This document shows, piece by piece, positions 45,499-55,151 of a stretch of 64,000 nucleotides of DNA. This stretch comes from Streptomyces sp. NBC_00663 (GTDB lineage: Bacteria; Actinomycetota; Actinomycetes; Streptomycetales; Streptomycetaceae). The translations under genes were made by a program, and so were the position numbers. Numbering within the stretch: position 1 is the stretch's first letter; each line of letters starts with the position of its first letter. Location of the stretch: positions 744,001 through 808,000 of the forward strand of contig NZ_CP109027.1 in NCBI RefSeq assembly GCF_036226885.1, in the 5' to 3' direction. The notes under the pieces were generated by a model that was given only the letters and a program-made list of their open reading frames with translations, searched no databases and was not told where the DNA came from.

Positions 45499-47229
45499 TC
45501 AGTGGCCGTCTCTGTGGGCGTGCGCCTCGGCCAGCAGCAGATAACTGGCGGCGGTCCAGGTGTAGGCGCGGTCGCGGAGGCCCGTTCCGGTGACGGCGTC
45601 GAAGTTCTCGGCGAAGCCGTGCGTCTCGCACAGGGTCCGGAAGCGGGCGCTGATGTCGTCGGCGAGCCGGTGATGGCCGGCGCGGCGCAGACCGTCCTCG
45701 ATGAGGACGGTGGCGGGGGCCCAGATGGGGCCGCGCCAGTAGCCGTCGGCGAGGTAGTGCGGGGAGGTGGTGAGTTCGGTGGCCAGGCCGTACGGCGTGA
45801 GGTGGGCCTTGATGTGGTCGGCGAGCGCGCTGCCGACGTCGGCGGGCAGCTGCTCGCCCAGCACGATGGGCATCAGGTCGAGGAGACTGGCGGTGCTCCA
45901 CGTGTCCCCCGTGGCGGCGCCCCGGGCGACGAACCGGTCGCCGGTCCAGAGCTGGTCCAGGAGCGCGGCCTGCATCTCCTCGGCCGCCCCGGTCCACCGG
46001 AGTACGTCCTCCTGTTGGCCGAACTCCTCGGCGAGCGCGGCGAGTTCCCGCATCTGAAGGATCAGGAAGGCGGCCAGGTCGGCGGTGACGACCACCCGCT
46101 CGGGGTCGAAGGTGGTGGCGTTGTCCCAGCCGCTGTCGTTGCCGTGCTGGTAGTACGGCAACGCGGCGCCGGGAGCGCGGCGGGCGGTCAGCCAGAAGTC
46201 GGTCCAGCGCTCCAACCGCTCGTACACCTCGGCGAGTTCGGCCCGGCTCGGCGGCGTCGGCAAACGGCGGCGCAGCCGGCCGAAGGCCCAGCCGTGGATG
46301 GGCGGTTTGACGAAGTTGTGGAGCACCTCGGAGTGGGTGACCGAGTCGGGCAGGGCTCCGCCGGCATCCTGGTGGTCGAAGGGCAGATGGAACTGGTCGA
46401 GGCCGAGTTCAGGGCAACCCGGCGCCAGGGCAAGGGCGTTGAAGCAGTGGTCCCAGCTCCACACCTTGTCCATCCAGTGCTTGGACATCAGCACGCCCGG
46501 CCGGGTGACCAGACCGGCCGGGCGGACGGTCGCCGACCAGATGACGTATGCGGCGAGTTCGGCGGCCGGGGTGTCGGCCGATCGCCAGGGGGCCACCGCG
46601 TCGACGAAGTCGGCGAAGGCACCTCGCGCGGACTCCACGACGTCGTCGAAGGCCGTCGAGGCCGCGTACGGCGGGCGGGCGGTGTCGAGTTCCTCGACCG
46701 CGATCTCCCAGCCGCCCGCCCCCGCGCCGCCCACGGTGAGACCGCGGTCGCCGCTGCCCAGGGCCTGGTCCCCGGCCGTCTCCGCGATCGTGCCGGACAG
46801 CACGGTGACGCGGTAACGGCGTCCGGTCTCGTACGACGTGAACACATACGCGTCCGCCGCCGGGTCGTGGAAGAAGTACGTGCCGCTGAACGGGGTCAGG
46901 GCCCGCGCCGCGGCGAACACCCCGAGGTCCAGGCCGCTCCCCCGCAGCCGTACGGTGTCCGGCGATGCGTAGGCGAGCTCGACGCGCCCCTGTTCGCCCT
47001 CCCAGGTGAGCAGTCCCGGGGTCGCCCGCCAGGTGGTCCGGGCCCGCTCGCCCCGGGTGAGTGGGACCAGGCGCAGGACGGCGTGCATGCCGTTCTGGTG
47101 CGAGACGAGGTGGAGATCGTCGGCGTACGTCTTCTCGGCCACGACGGGAGAGATGTCGAACCAGGATCCGTACGTGCTGAAAGGGATGTCGGAGAGGGAG
47201 AAGGCCGGGCCGGTCCGGGCGACGGTCAT
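45499..47229 (-). CDS. Cytoplasmic (alpha/alpha)6-barrel glycoside hydrolase, GH63-like
   Basis: This 576-residue enzyme has no signal peptide. It shows GH63/amylo-alpha-1,6-glucosidase-type blocks: WMDKVWSWDHCFNALAL with the Trp-Asp pair, HGNDSGWDNATTF (likely acid residue Asp) and GYWRGPIWAPATVLI near the C-terminus. Such enzymes cleave imported oligosaccharides or glycosylglycerates. ATG 47229 is preferred; a far longer frame upstream covers the permease gene. It follows the permease by 44 bp, so it likely acts on what the ABC importer brings in. Confidence 0.82.
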   Translation of the reverse strand: MTVARTGPAFSLSDIPFSTYGSWFDISPVVAEKTYADDLHLVSHQNGMHAVLRLVPLTRGERARTTWRATPGLLTWEGEQGRVELAYASPDTVRLRGSGLDLGVFAAARALTPFSGTYFFHDPAADAYVFTSYETGRRYRVTVLSGTIAETAGDQALGSGDRGLTVGGAGAGGWEIAVEELDTARPPYAASTAFDDVVESARGAFADFVDAVAPWRSADTPAAELAAYVIWSATVRPAGLVTRPGVLMSKHWMDKVWSWDHCFNALALAPGCPELGLDQFHLPFDHQDAGGALPDSVTHSEVLHNFVKPPIHGWAFGRLRRRLPTPPSRAELAEVYERLERWTDFWLTARRAPGAALPYYQHGNDSGWDNATTFDPERVVVTADLAAFLILQMRELAALAEEFGQQEDVLRWTGAAEEMQAALLDQLWTGDRFVARGAATGDTWSTASLLDLMPIVLGEQLPADVGSALADHIKAHLTPYGLATELTTSPHYLADGYWRGPIWAPATVLIEDGLRRAGHHRLADDISARFRTLCETHGFAENFDAVTGTGLRDRAYTWTAASYLLLAEAHAHRDGH

Positions 47230-47273
47230 GAAGGGGCTACTCGTTTCTTCGGCGAGGGCGTGCGGAGGGTGGC

Positions 47274-48083
47274 TCAGTCCTTGACGGCACCGGCGGTCAC
47301 ACCGGCGGCGACATAGCGCTGGGCGAGGACGAGGATGACCGCGGCGGGCAGGGAGGCCACGACGGCGGTGGCCATGATGGCGTTCCACTCCTGGTTGTTG
47401 TTGCCGATGTAGTGGTAGATGCCGAGCGTGATCGGCTCGTGGGCGCCGCCGTTGACGAGGGTGCTGGCCAGGACGAAGTCGGACCAGGACCACAGGAACG
47501 CGAACAGCGACACCGTGACGACGGCGTTGCGGCTCATCGGCAGCACGACGGACCAGAAGGTGCGCAGCGGCCCGGCGCCGTCGGTCCGGGCGGCCTGGAG
47601 GAGTTCGCCGGGGATGCCGGACATGAACGCGGTGAAGATGAGCACCGCGAAGGGCACGGCCAGGGTGGAGTCGGCGACGATCAGGCCGGGGACGGACTGG
47701 AGCAGGTCGAGCTGGAGGTAGATGGCGTAGAAGCCCATCGCCATGATGATGCCGGGGATCATCTGGGCGGCCAGCAGGACGAAGCTGAGGACGCCGCCCC
47801 CGCGGGGGCGCAGCTTGGCCAGCGCGTAGCCGGCGGGCGCGGCCAGGGCCACGGTCAGGGCGACGGTGCCGAGTCCGACGACGAGGCTGGTGCCGAGGTA
47901 GGGCAACTGGTCGTCGAGGACGGCCCGGTAGCCGGCCAGGGTGCCGTGCACCGGGAACAGGTCGGGTGGGCTCTTGCGCATGTCCTGGTCGCGGGTGAAG
48001 GACACGTTGACCATCCAGTAGACCGGGAAGAGCATGATTCCCGTCAGCAGCACACCGAGGGCCGTCTTCCATCCTGTCCTCAT
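47274..48083 (-). CDS. Sugar ABC transporter permease (MalG-type)
   Basis: This 269-residue permease has six predicted helices and the EAA-type loop ELLQAARTDGAGPLRTFWSVVLPMS (core DGAGPLRTFWSVVLP). Its ATG overlaps the stop of the first permease gene (ATGA). It is the second channel subunit of a carbohydrate uptake (CUT1) importer. No ATPase gene is present; the shared MsiK-type ATPase used in Streptomyces is the likely partner. Confidence 0.92.
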   Translation of the reverse strand: MRTGWKTALGVLLTGIMLFPVYWMVNVSFTRDQDMRKSPPDLFPVHGTLAGYRAVLDDQLPYLGTSLVVGLGTVALTVALAAPAGYALAKLRPRGGGVLSFVLLAAQMIPGIIMAMGFYAIYLQLDLLQSVPGLIVADSTLAVPFAVLIFTAFMSGIPGELLQAARTDGAGPLRTFWSVVLPMSRNAVVTVSLFAFLWSWSDFVLASTLVNGGAHEPITLGIYHYIGNNNQEWNAIMATAVVASLPAAVILVLAQRYVAAGVTAGAVKD

Positions 48084-49039
48084 GACAGCGCCTGCTTTCT
48101 CTGCACCCGGACGTAGACCAGGCCGAAGACCAGCGCGGCGACCACGAGGAGGTTGCCGACGGCCGCGCCCGGGCCGAAGGCGGGCACCAGGTTGCCGAAG
48201 CCGAGCTGGTAGGACCAGGTGGCGAAGGTGGTGGACGAGTCCGCGGGACCGCCCTTGGTCATGATCCAGATGATGTCGAAGACCTTGAGCGTGTAGACGA
48301 GGCCCAGCAGCAGGGTGATCGCGGAGACCGGGCGCAGCAGCGGGAAGGTGATGCGCCAGAACCGCTGCCAGGCGCCCGCGCCGTCGAGGGCGGCGGCCTC
48401 GTACAGCGAGGTCGGGATGGACTGGAGGCCGCTGTAGAGCACGACCAGGTTGAAGGGGACGCCGATCCAGACGTTGGCGATGATCACCGAGGTCAGTGAC
48501 CAGTCCGGCGAGGTCAGCCAGTTGACCGGGTCGATGCCGACGGCGCTCAACAGGGCGTTCACCACCCCCGATTCACTGCTGAGCATCCAGGACCAGGTCG
48601 AGGCCGACACGATCAGCGGCAGCAGCCACGGCACCAGGAACAGGGCCCGCAGGGTGGCCGAGAGCCGGAAGTGCTGGTTGAAGAAGACCGCGAGGGCCAG
48701 ACCGAGGGCGTACTGCAACACCAGGCACACGGCGGTGAACACCACGGTGTGCAGCAGGGCGGGCGCGAAGGTCGGATCGTCCAGAATCGTGCGGTAGTTG
48801 GCGAGACCGGTGAAGGGCGCGTCGCCCTGGACGAAGGAGCGGACGGTGTAGTCGCGCAGGCTCAGATCGAGGTTGCGGTAAAGCGGATAGGCGTAGAAGA
48901 GGACGAGGTAGAGGGTCACCGGGGTGAGGAACGCCCAGGCGGCCCACTGCTGGGAGGTGGGGCGGCGGCGCGGTGCGGTGGTGGGGGCCGGACCGCCGAG
49001 CGTGGCCCGGCGGTCCGGCTGCTGGAGCGTGGCACTCAT
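48080..49039 (-). CDS. Sugar ABC transporter permease (MalF-type)
   Basis: This 319-residue permease has six helices after a Pro/Arg-rich cytoplasmic tail and the EAA loop SLYEAAALDGAGAWQRFWRI. ATG 49039 has AGGG upstream; a longer frame to 49141 reads into the binding-protein gene remnant. It is 20 bp after the binding-protein pseudogene and overlaps the second permease. It remains intact although its receptor gene is broken. Confidence 0.92.
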   Translation of the reverse strand: MSATLQQPDRRATLGGPAPTTAPRRRPTSQQWAAWAFLTPVTLYLVLFYAYPLYRNLDLSLRDYTVRSFVQGDAPFTGLANYRTILDDPTFAPALLHTVVFTAVCLVLQYALGLALAVFFNQHFRLSATLRALFLVPWLLPLIVSASTWSWMLSSESGVVNALLSAVGIDPVNWLTSPDWSLTSVIIANVWIGVPFNLVVLYSGLQSIPTSLYEAAALDGAGAWQRFWRITFPLLRPVSAITLLLGLVYTLKVFDIIWIMTKGGPADSSTTFATWSYQLGFGNLVPAFGPGAAVGNLLVVAALVFGLVYVRVQRKQALS

Positions 49040-49059
49040 CAAAGGGCCCTGACGTGAGG

Positions 49060-50029
49060 TCACTTGACGGCGGACTGGGCGGCGGACAGCGCGTCCTTCG
49101 GGGACTTCGAGCCACTGAGGGCGAATTGCACGGCCTTCCACAACTGCTCGGAGATCTTCGGGTACTTGGTGCCCAGGTCGTCACGCGAAGCCGGCCTTCT
49201 TGGCGTTGGCGAGCTGCCAGGTGCCGTTCTCGGCGAAGGCGTAGTCGCCGCTCGCGAACTCCTGCCAGCTGGTGGTCTGGGTGTTGTTGATGACCGAGTT
49301 GGGCGCGTACCCCTTCTTCATCCAGTCGCTCCACAGGGCCAGGGCGGAGACGCCCTCGGTGGAGTCGAGTTCGGTGAGCTGGGCGCCCGATCCCCAGAAC
49401 CACGGCAGGAACTGGAAGCTGCCCTCCTCGGTGCCGATCGCGGAGAAGGTGATGCCCTTCTTGCCGGCCTTGTCGACCTTGGCCAGGGCCGCGGTCAGCG
49501 AGGCCCAGTCCTTGACCGAGGCGATGTCGACGCCGGCCTTCTTCAGGACGTCCTTGTTGTAGTAGAGGGCGAGGGTGTTGGCGCCGATCGGGGTGCCGTA
49601 CGTCTTGCCGCCGGTCTGGCCGGCCGCCAGCAGGTTGGGGTCGACCTTGGAGGTGTCCAGCTTGTTGTCGTCGGTCGTGGTGAGCACCCCCGCCTCAGCC
49701 AGCGTCGAGACGACCGGGTTGTCGACGATGAGGAGGTCCGCGGAGTTGTCCTGCTGGGCCGCGAGCAGCGCCTTGTTCGACAGGTCGCTGGTGTCGAAGG
49801 CGGTCCGCTTGACCTTCACCCCGGCCTCGGTGCCACAGGAGTCCAGCAGCTTCGCCCAGGCCGAGCTCTTGTCGAACTGCGGGTACGGGTCCCAGATCGT
49901 GTACGTCCCGCTGTCCGCCGTGTTCGATCCATCGTCCGAGCCGGAGCCACAGGCGGTGGCGGTGCCGGCGACGGCCAGGGCGGCGAGGGCGGCGGCGGTC
50001 AGGCGACGGCGCCTTGAGGTGCTGTTCAT
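49060..50029 (-). pseudogene. Sugar-binding lipoprotein gene with internal deletion and frameshift
   Basis: The first part (ATG 50029) encodes a signal with lipobox TATAC, then a CUT1 solute-binding protein up to NGTWQLANAKKAGF, where a stop appears at 49181. Directly after it, in another frame, the true C-terminus resumes (DDLGTKYPKISEQLWKAV, SKSPKDALSAAQSAVK) and stops at 49060. Relatives have many tens of residues between these parts, so an internal deletion of roughly 200-300 bp plus frameshift is inferred. The 282-residue product probably cannot bind sugar well. Confidence 0.8.
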
Positions 50030-50057
50030 CGCGGATTCCTTCGGTTCTGGGCATGCG

Positions 50058-50128
50058 GGTGCCGAGGCACGGGCTTTCGGGCAGGGAGGTGCCGAGGTGC
50101 GTGGCGTGGAGACATGACGGTGCCGAGG
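50058..50128. repeat. Three direct repeats of GGTGCCGAGG, 30-31 bp apart
   Basis: Copies lie at 50058-50067, 50088-50097 and 50119-50128; a partial fourth (GGTGCC) is at 50135. They sit upstream of the binding-protein gene, spaced about three helical turns. They could be activator sites or simple repeats; no known motif is matched. Confidence 0.45.
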
Positions 50129-50210
50129 CAGTGGGGTGCCGGGCGGAAACGGGCACGGCGAACGGCGCCGTGGTGCGATGGCGCTGAGAAGGGGTTCCGG
50201 GGAGCCGGGG

Positions 50211-51230
50211 TCAGGCGGTGGCGACCCCCGCGGGCCCGGTACTGGCCCGCAAGGAGATCGGCGGCGTGAGCAGATGGTGCCGGGGCGGCGCGTCAGGATC
50301 GTCGAGCCGCTCCACCAACAGCTCGACGGCGAGACGGCCCAACTCGGCCGCCGGTACGTCCGCCGCCGTGAGCTGCGGGGTCACCGTCTCCGCCCAGCGG
50401 CCGGCCACGACACCGGTGATGGAGAAGTCGCGCGGGACATGGCGGCCCGCCTCGGCGAGCCCCCGGTAGATGCCGCCGAGGGCGGCCTCGTTCAGGGTGA
50501 CCAGGGCGGTGGTGTCCGGGTCGTCGTGCAGGATGCGTTCCACGCAGGTCTGCCCCGAGGCCGCGTCGTCCCCGCAGCAGTACGTCCGGACCGTCAGCCC
50601 ACGCTCGGCGGCGGCCTTGGTGAAGCCGTCCAGGCCGCGGTGGGCGGACTCGTATCCGGCCCGCAGCAGCTGCTCGGGCCGGTTGACGAAGGCGACCCGG
50701 CGGTGGCCGAGGTCCGCCAGGTGGTGCACGCACGCCGCCGCCAGGGCGGTGTGGTCGAGCGCCACCCACCAGTCGCCCTCGGGGCGGGCGGTGCGGCCGA
50801 TGGCGACGAAGGGGAAGTCCAGCTCGGCCAGGTGATCGACCCGGTCGTCCGCCAGCCTGATCTCCATCAGGATCGCGCCGTCCACCCGCCGCTCCGCCAG
50901 CAGCCGCTGGAAGGAACGGTCGCTGTCGACGCCGCTGGGTGACAGCAGCACGTCGTAGTCGTAGGCCGCGGCGGCCTCCACCACGCTGCCGATGAAGTCG
51001 AGCTGCATGCCCGTGTAGTGGTTCCCGGCCGGTGGGAAGACCAGCCCGATCGTGCTGGTCCGCCCGTTGGCCAGGGCGCGGGCGCTGGCGCTGGGCCGGT
51101 AGCCCAGTTCGTCGACGACCTGCTGGATCTTGCGTCGGGTGTCCTCCGAGACCGGGCGCTTGCCGCTCAGGGCATAGGAGACGGTGCTGCGGGAGACACC
51201 GGCCCGCCGGGCGATCTCACCGATGTTCAC
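50211..51230 (-). CDS. LacI-family transcriptional regulator
   Basis: This 339-residue regulator has the N-terminal LacI HTH (IGEIARRAGVSRSTVSYALS, hinge RPSASARALANGR) and a periplasmic-binding-protein-like effector domain. GTG 51230 has GAAGGAG upstream. It is divergent from the large multidomain hydrolase, and the space between holds three perfect palindromes with the central CG typical of LacI operators, so it most likely represses that gene and itself. The inducer is probably an oligosaccharide imported by the adjacent ABC system. Confidence 0.92.
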   Translation of the reverse strand: MNIGEIARRAGVSRSTVSYALSGKRPVSEDTRRKIQQVVDELGYRPSASARALANGRTSTIGLVFPPAGNHYTGMQLDFIGSVVEAAAAYDYDVLLSPSGVDSDRSFQRLLAERRVDGAILMEIRLADDRVDHLAELDFPFVAIGRTARPEGDWWVALDHTALAAACVHHLADLGHRRVAFVNRPEQLLRAGYESAHRGLDGFTKAAAERGLTVRTYCCGDDAASGQTCVERILHDDPDTTALVTLNEAALGGIYRGLAEAGRHVPRDFSITGVVAGRWAETVTPQLTAADVPAAELGRLAVELLVERLDDPDAPPRHHLLTPPISLRASTGPAGVATA

Positions 51231-51270
51231 GGGACTCCTTCATCGAACCGGTGCCGGCGCGAACCGTTGT

Positions 51271-51282
51271 CGAACCGGTTCG
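51271..51282. promoter_or_regulatory. LacI-type operator 1
   Basis: CGAACCGGTTCG is a perfect palindrome 41 bp upstream of the lacI-type start. Degenerate half-copies lie beside it at 51243 and 51260. Confidence 0.75.
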
Positions 51283-51390
51283 CGTGAAGTGACGGTAGGA
51301 AGGGTCCGAGCGGCTGTCAACACCTTCGACGGCGTCAGGAGTTCCTTGTGTCCGGGGGATTGCCCGCCCCATGCCCCGGTGCTAGCTTGC

Positions 51391-51402
51391 CGAACCGGTT
51401 CG
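51391..51402. promoter_or_regulatory. LacI-type operator 2
   Basis: A second perfect CGAACCGGTTCG, between the regulator and the hydrolase gene. Confidence 0.75.
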
Positions 51403-51447
51403 ACGGGAAGATCCGCAGTGGCAGCTGACCGCCTCCCCCGACGGAGT

Positions 51448-51459
51448 CGAACCGGTTCG
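51448..51459. promoter_or_regulatory. LacI-type operator 3
   Basis: A third perfect CGAACCGGTTCG, 57 bp from operator 2 and 33 bp before the hydrolase start. Three sites would allow repression by looping. Confidence 0.75.
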
Positions 51460-51492
51460 ATGTGCCGAACTCAAGGATTGAGGACGCGATCC

Positions 51493-54400
51493 ATGCCATT
51501 CCCTGACAGAGCCGCCCGGCGCCGCGCCCCCGCCGCCGTGGCCCTGACCCTCGGCGCGGGCCTGCTGGCCGCACCCGCCGTGCCCGCGCAGGCGGCCGGG
51601 ACCCCGCAGCCCACCGCCCGCTACACCTTCGACCAGGACGACCTCGCCTCCGGCCGGATCACCGACAGCTCCGGCAACGGCCTCACCGCGACGCTGGTGA
51701 ACGGCTCCACCGCCCGGTCCGTCGACGGCACGGGCGGCGGCAAGGCCCTCGCCCTGCCCGGCGGGGCACCCACCTCCGACGGCGCCTATGTCCGTCTCCC
51801 CCGCGACGTGGTCGGCGACGCCGGCGACCTGACGGTCTCCGCCCGCGTGAAGTGGAGCGGCGAGAAGTCGTCCTGGCAGCGCATCTTCGACCTGGGCACC
51901 GACACCACCAAGTACCTGTTCAGCACCCCGTACAACGGCGATGGGCTGTTCCAGACCTCCGTGACCACCGGCGGAGGCGGCGCGGAGACCCAGGTCCGCG
52001 GCTATGCGATGCTCCCGGCGGACGCGTGGCGCACGGTGACCGTCACCCTCGACACCGCGGCCGGCCGGCTGACCACCTACCTCGACGGTGTGGCGGTCTC
52101 CTCCTCGGCGACCGGCATCAAGGCCAAGGAGCTGCTGGACGGTTCGGCCACGGCGGCCGGGTACATCGGCAAGTCCTTCTGGCCGGACCCGCTCCTCAAG
52201 GGCGCGATCGACGACTTCACGGTGTGGCACTCGGCGTTGAACGCCGACCAGGTGGCCGGCCTGGTCGACGCGGTCCCGACCGTCGGCGAGCTCACGCAGA
52301 CCTCCTTCGACGTCCGTACGACCACCGGAACCGCCCCGTCCCTGCCCACCGCCGTCCGCTCCGCCTTCTCCGACGGCTACGACCGTGACACCCCGATCGC
52401 CTGGGACGCCGTACCGGCCGAGAAGTACGCCCGGCCCGGCACCTTCACCGTGGCGGGCAGGGCGGCCGGACGGACCGTCGAGGCGACCGTCACCGTGGTC
52501 CGCGAGGGAGCCCTCACCGTCGACCTCGGCTCGGACACCGGCGCCTTCCACGGCGGCGCCTCCGGCACCCTCTACGGCGTGTACGGACCGGACGTCCCCA
52601 CGAACAACCTGATGGAGGGTATGGGCCTGCGCACGGTCTCCACCAAGGCACAGGACGGCCCGCAGCACCCCGGCGCCGATGCCCTGGAGGTGGTGAAGCC
52701 GCTGGCCGACTCCACCGACGGCGACGTGTACATCTACATGACGGACATCCACCGCGGATTCCCGTACGAGTGGCCCGGCGACACCCCGGCCGAGAAGCTC
52801 AAGCTCTACGAGGAGAAGCTTGCCAAGCAGGTCGACCAGGTGCTCCAACTGCCCAAGGAATACCAGGACAACATCGTCTTCGTGCCGTTCAACGAGCCCG
52901 AGGGCAACATGTTCGGTACCGGGCAGTGGAGTTACGACAAGGTCAGCTGGCTCAACAACCCTGACGCCTACTTCGCCGCCTGGGACTCGGCGTACAAGCT
53001 CATCAAGGACAGGACGCCGGGCGCCCGGATAGCCGGCCCCAACACCAGTGTCCTGTACGACCAGGTGAAGGGCTTCCTCACGCACACCCTGGCCGCCGGC
53101 ACCCTCCCCGACGTCATCACCTGGCACGAGCTGAGCCACCCGGAGGCGGTGCGCGCGAGCGTCGCCAAGTACCGGTCCTGGGAGAAGGACCTGTTCAAGG
53201 GCACGACCCGAGAAGGCACCCAACTCCCCGTCAACATCAACGAGTACGCCTTCAATTACCACACCTCGGTGCCGGGCCAGATGGTCCAGTGGGTGTCCGC
53301 GATCGAGGAGTCCAAGGTGGACGCCGACATCGCGTACTGGAACATCGACGGCAACCTCTCCGACTCCGCGGTGCAGTCCAACCGTGGCAACGGCCAGTGG
53401 TGGCTGCTGAATTCGTACGCCTCGATGACCGGGCACACGGTGGCGGTGACCCCGCCGTTCCCCGGCGAGAACTACACCATGCAGGGCGTCGCCACGCTCG
53501 ACTCGAAGAAGAAGCAGGCCAGGCTGATCTTCGGCGGGTCCACCGGCAAGGGCCACATCACCTTCGACGACGTCCCGAAGAAGGTCTTCGGCTCTCAAGT
53601 ACACGCCTGGGTACGGGAGATCGAGTGGAGCGGCCAGGTCGGCGACAACTCCGGCCCGAAGCTCCTCACGGAGACGAACCTCAAGGTCGGTGACGACGGC
53701 AAGGTGGTCGTCGACTTCGGCGACGGCACACTGCCGACGCTGAAGGAGTCGTCGGCGTACGAGATCGTCCTCAGCCCGGCCGGGAAGGCGAAGGCCACGC
53801 AGACCGCACCTGTCCGCTGGCAGGGTTCGTACGAGGCGGAGGACGCCGCCCACACCGGGTCCGGCTATTCGAAGAACGGCCCCGAGGGCTCGCCTCGTGA
53901 CGTGTCGAAGTTCTACACCTCCGGCGGCTACGACGTCGGCGGTCTGCGCACCGGCTCGGACGTCACGCTCGACTTCACCGTGGACGTGCCCGAGGACGGC
54001 ACCTACGACCTGGGCGTCTTCGCCAACTCCCTGAACACCTACGACAAGGTGAAGGAACAGGGCCCGACGAACGTGTTCCTGCGCGTGGACGGCAAGGCGG
54101 ACGGCGAGCAGGAGCTCCAACTGCCCCTCGGCTACAAGTGGGTGGTCTGGGACCACACCGACACGCAGGTCCACCTCACCAAGGGCAAGCACACCCTGAC
54201 GCTCGCCGCGAAGAGCCTCGACGGCAAGCGCGTCACTCAGGGCGACGCCATCGTCGACCGCCTCACCCTGACGCTGCCGGAGTCCTCGGCGGACACCCAG
54301 GTGTACGAGGGTGAGCTGGCCTGGCTGAGCGGTGGGGCGCGGCCCGTCTACGACCTGCCGAAGCGCGCGGCCACGGGATCGGGCGCGGCCCGGCTCGGGA

Positions 54401-55146
54401 AGGGCCAGACGGCCACCTTCTGGGTCTACTCCCCCGCCGACCGCGAGGCCACCCTCGATGTCGACACCCTTGGCGGCACCGGCGCCCGGCTCGCCGTGAA
54501 CGGCCATGACGTCCTGCACCTGGCCAAGGGCCGGAGCAGCGTCGCGGTCTCCCTCGCGGGCGGCCTCAACAAGGTGACCCTGACCGGGAGTTCGAGCCCC
54601 GTGCTGGTCGACCGTCTCTCGGTCACGCCCACCGAGGGCGCCCTGCCGGTGCGGACGTACGAGGCGCAGGACGCCGTACTCACGGGCTCGGCCACACTCA
54701 CCCCGCTGTCCCTGGCGACCGACGGAACGGCGATCACCGGCATCGGCGGCGCCCCGGGCAACGCCAACACCGCCCAGTTCACTGTCACCGCGGACCGGGC
54801 CGGTCTCTACGCCCTGCGCGTCCGCTACTCCAACCCCGAGCAGTCGGAGGCCACCCACTACAACCCGGACCCGCTCGCCCGCCACGCCGACATCACCGTC
54901 AACGGCGGTGAGACCCGACGGGTCGGCTTCCCGCACAGCTTCCACCAGAACAACTTCTGGGAGCTGACCGTGCCGGTCCAGCTGAAGAAGGGAGAGAACA
55001 CCGTCACCTTCCGGTCCGAGGAGCTGCCGAACTTCGACGGCACCACCTACGCCTCGGACACCTTCCCCGGCGTCCTGCTCCGCTCCCGGTACGCGCCGCT
55101 GATCGACCGGATCACGGTCGCGCCGTACGCGAGGGAGGTCCGGTGA
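51493..55146 (+). CDS. Secreted multidomain glycoside hydrolase (LamG - Ig-like - TIM barrel - carbohydrate-binding modules)
   Basis: This 1217-residue secreted protein has a signal peptide (1 to about 35), a LamG/concanavalin-like domain (about 41-260), a Big_4-like Ig domain (about 275-340), a clan-A hydrolase barrel (about 345-690) with likely acid/base E468 (FNEPEGN) and nucleophile E584 (NINEYAF), a beta-sandwich, and at least two CBM6/35-like modules (about 775-940 and 1050-1217) with a further sandwich between. ATG 51493 has GAGG upstream. Exact family and substrate are unknown; control by the adjacent LacI protein is likely. Confidence 0.85.
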   Translation: MPFPDRAARRRAPAAVALTLGAGLLAAPAVPAQAAGTPQPTARYTFDQDDLASGRITDSSGNGLTATLVNGSTARSVDGTGGGKALALPGGAPTSDGAYVRLPRDVVGDAGDLTVSARVKWSGEKSSWQRIFDLGTDTTKYLFSTPYNGDGLFQTSVTTGGGGAETQVRGYAMLPADAWRTVTVTLDTAAGRLTTYLDGVAVSSSATGIKAKELLDGSATAAGYIGKSFWPDPLLKGAIDDFTVWHSALNADQVAGLVDAVPTVGELTQTSFDVRTTTGTAPSLPTAVRSAFSDGYDRDTPIAWDAVPAEKYARPGTFTVAGRAAGRTVEATVTVVREGALTVDLGSDTGAFHGGASGTLYGVYGPDVPTNNLMEGMGLRTVSTKAQDGPQHPGADALEVVKPLADSTDGDVYIYMTDIHRGFPYEWPGDTPAEKLKLYEEKLAKQVDQVLQLPKEYQDNIVFVPFNEPEGNMFGTGQWSYDKVSWLNNPDAYFAAWDSAYKLIKDRTPGARIAGPNTSVLYDQVKGFLTHTLAAGTLPDVITWHELSHPEAVRASVAKYRSWEKDLFKGTTREGTQLPVNINEYAFNYHTSVPGQMVQWVSAIEESKVDADIAYWNIDGNLSDSAVQSNRGNGQWWLLNSYASMTGHTVAVTPPFPGENYTMQGVATLDSKKKQARLIFGGSTGKGHITFDDVPKKVFGSQVHAWVREIEWSGQVGDNSGPKLLTETNLKVGDDGKVVVDFGDGTLPTLKESSAYEIVLSPAGKAKATQTAPVRWQGSYEAEDAAHTGSGYSKNGPEGSPRDVSKFYTSGGYDVGGLRTGSDVTLDFTVDVPEDGTYDLGVFANSLNTYDKVKEQGPTNVFLRVDGKADGEQELQLPLGYKWVVWDHTDTQVHLTKGKHTLTLAAKSLDGKRVTQGDAIVDRLTLTLPESSADTQVYEGELAWLSGGARPVYDLPKRAATGSGAARLGKGQTATFWVYSPADREATLDVDTLGGTGARLAVNGHDVLHLAKGRSSVAVSLAGGLNKVTLTGSSSPVLVDRLSVTPTEGALPVRTYEAQDAVLTGSATLTPLSLATDGTAITGIGGAPGNANTAQFTVTADRAGLYALRVRYSNPEQSEATHYNPDPLARHADITVNGGETRRVGFPHSFHQNNFWELTVPVQLKKGENTVTFRSEELPNFDGTTYASDTFPGVLLRSRYAPLIDRITVAPYAREVR

Positions 55147-55151
55147 GCTGA

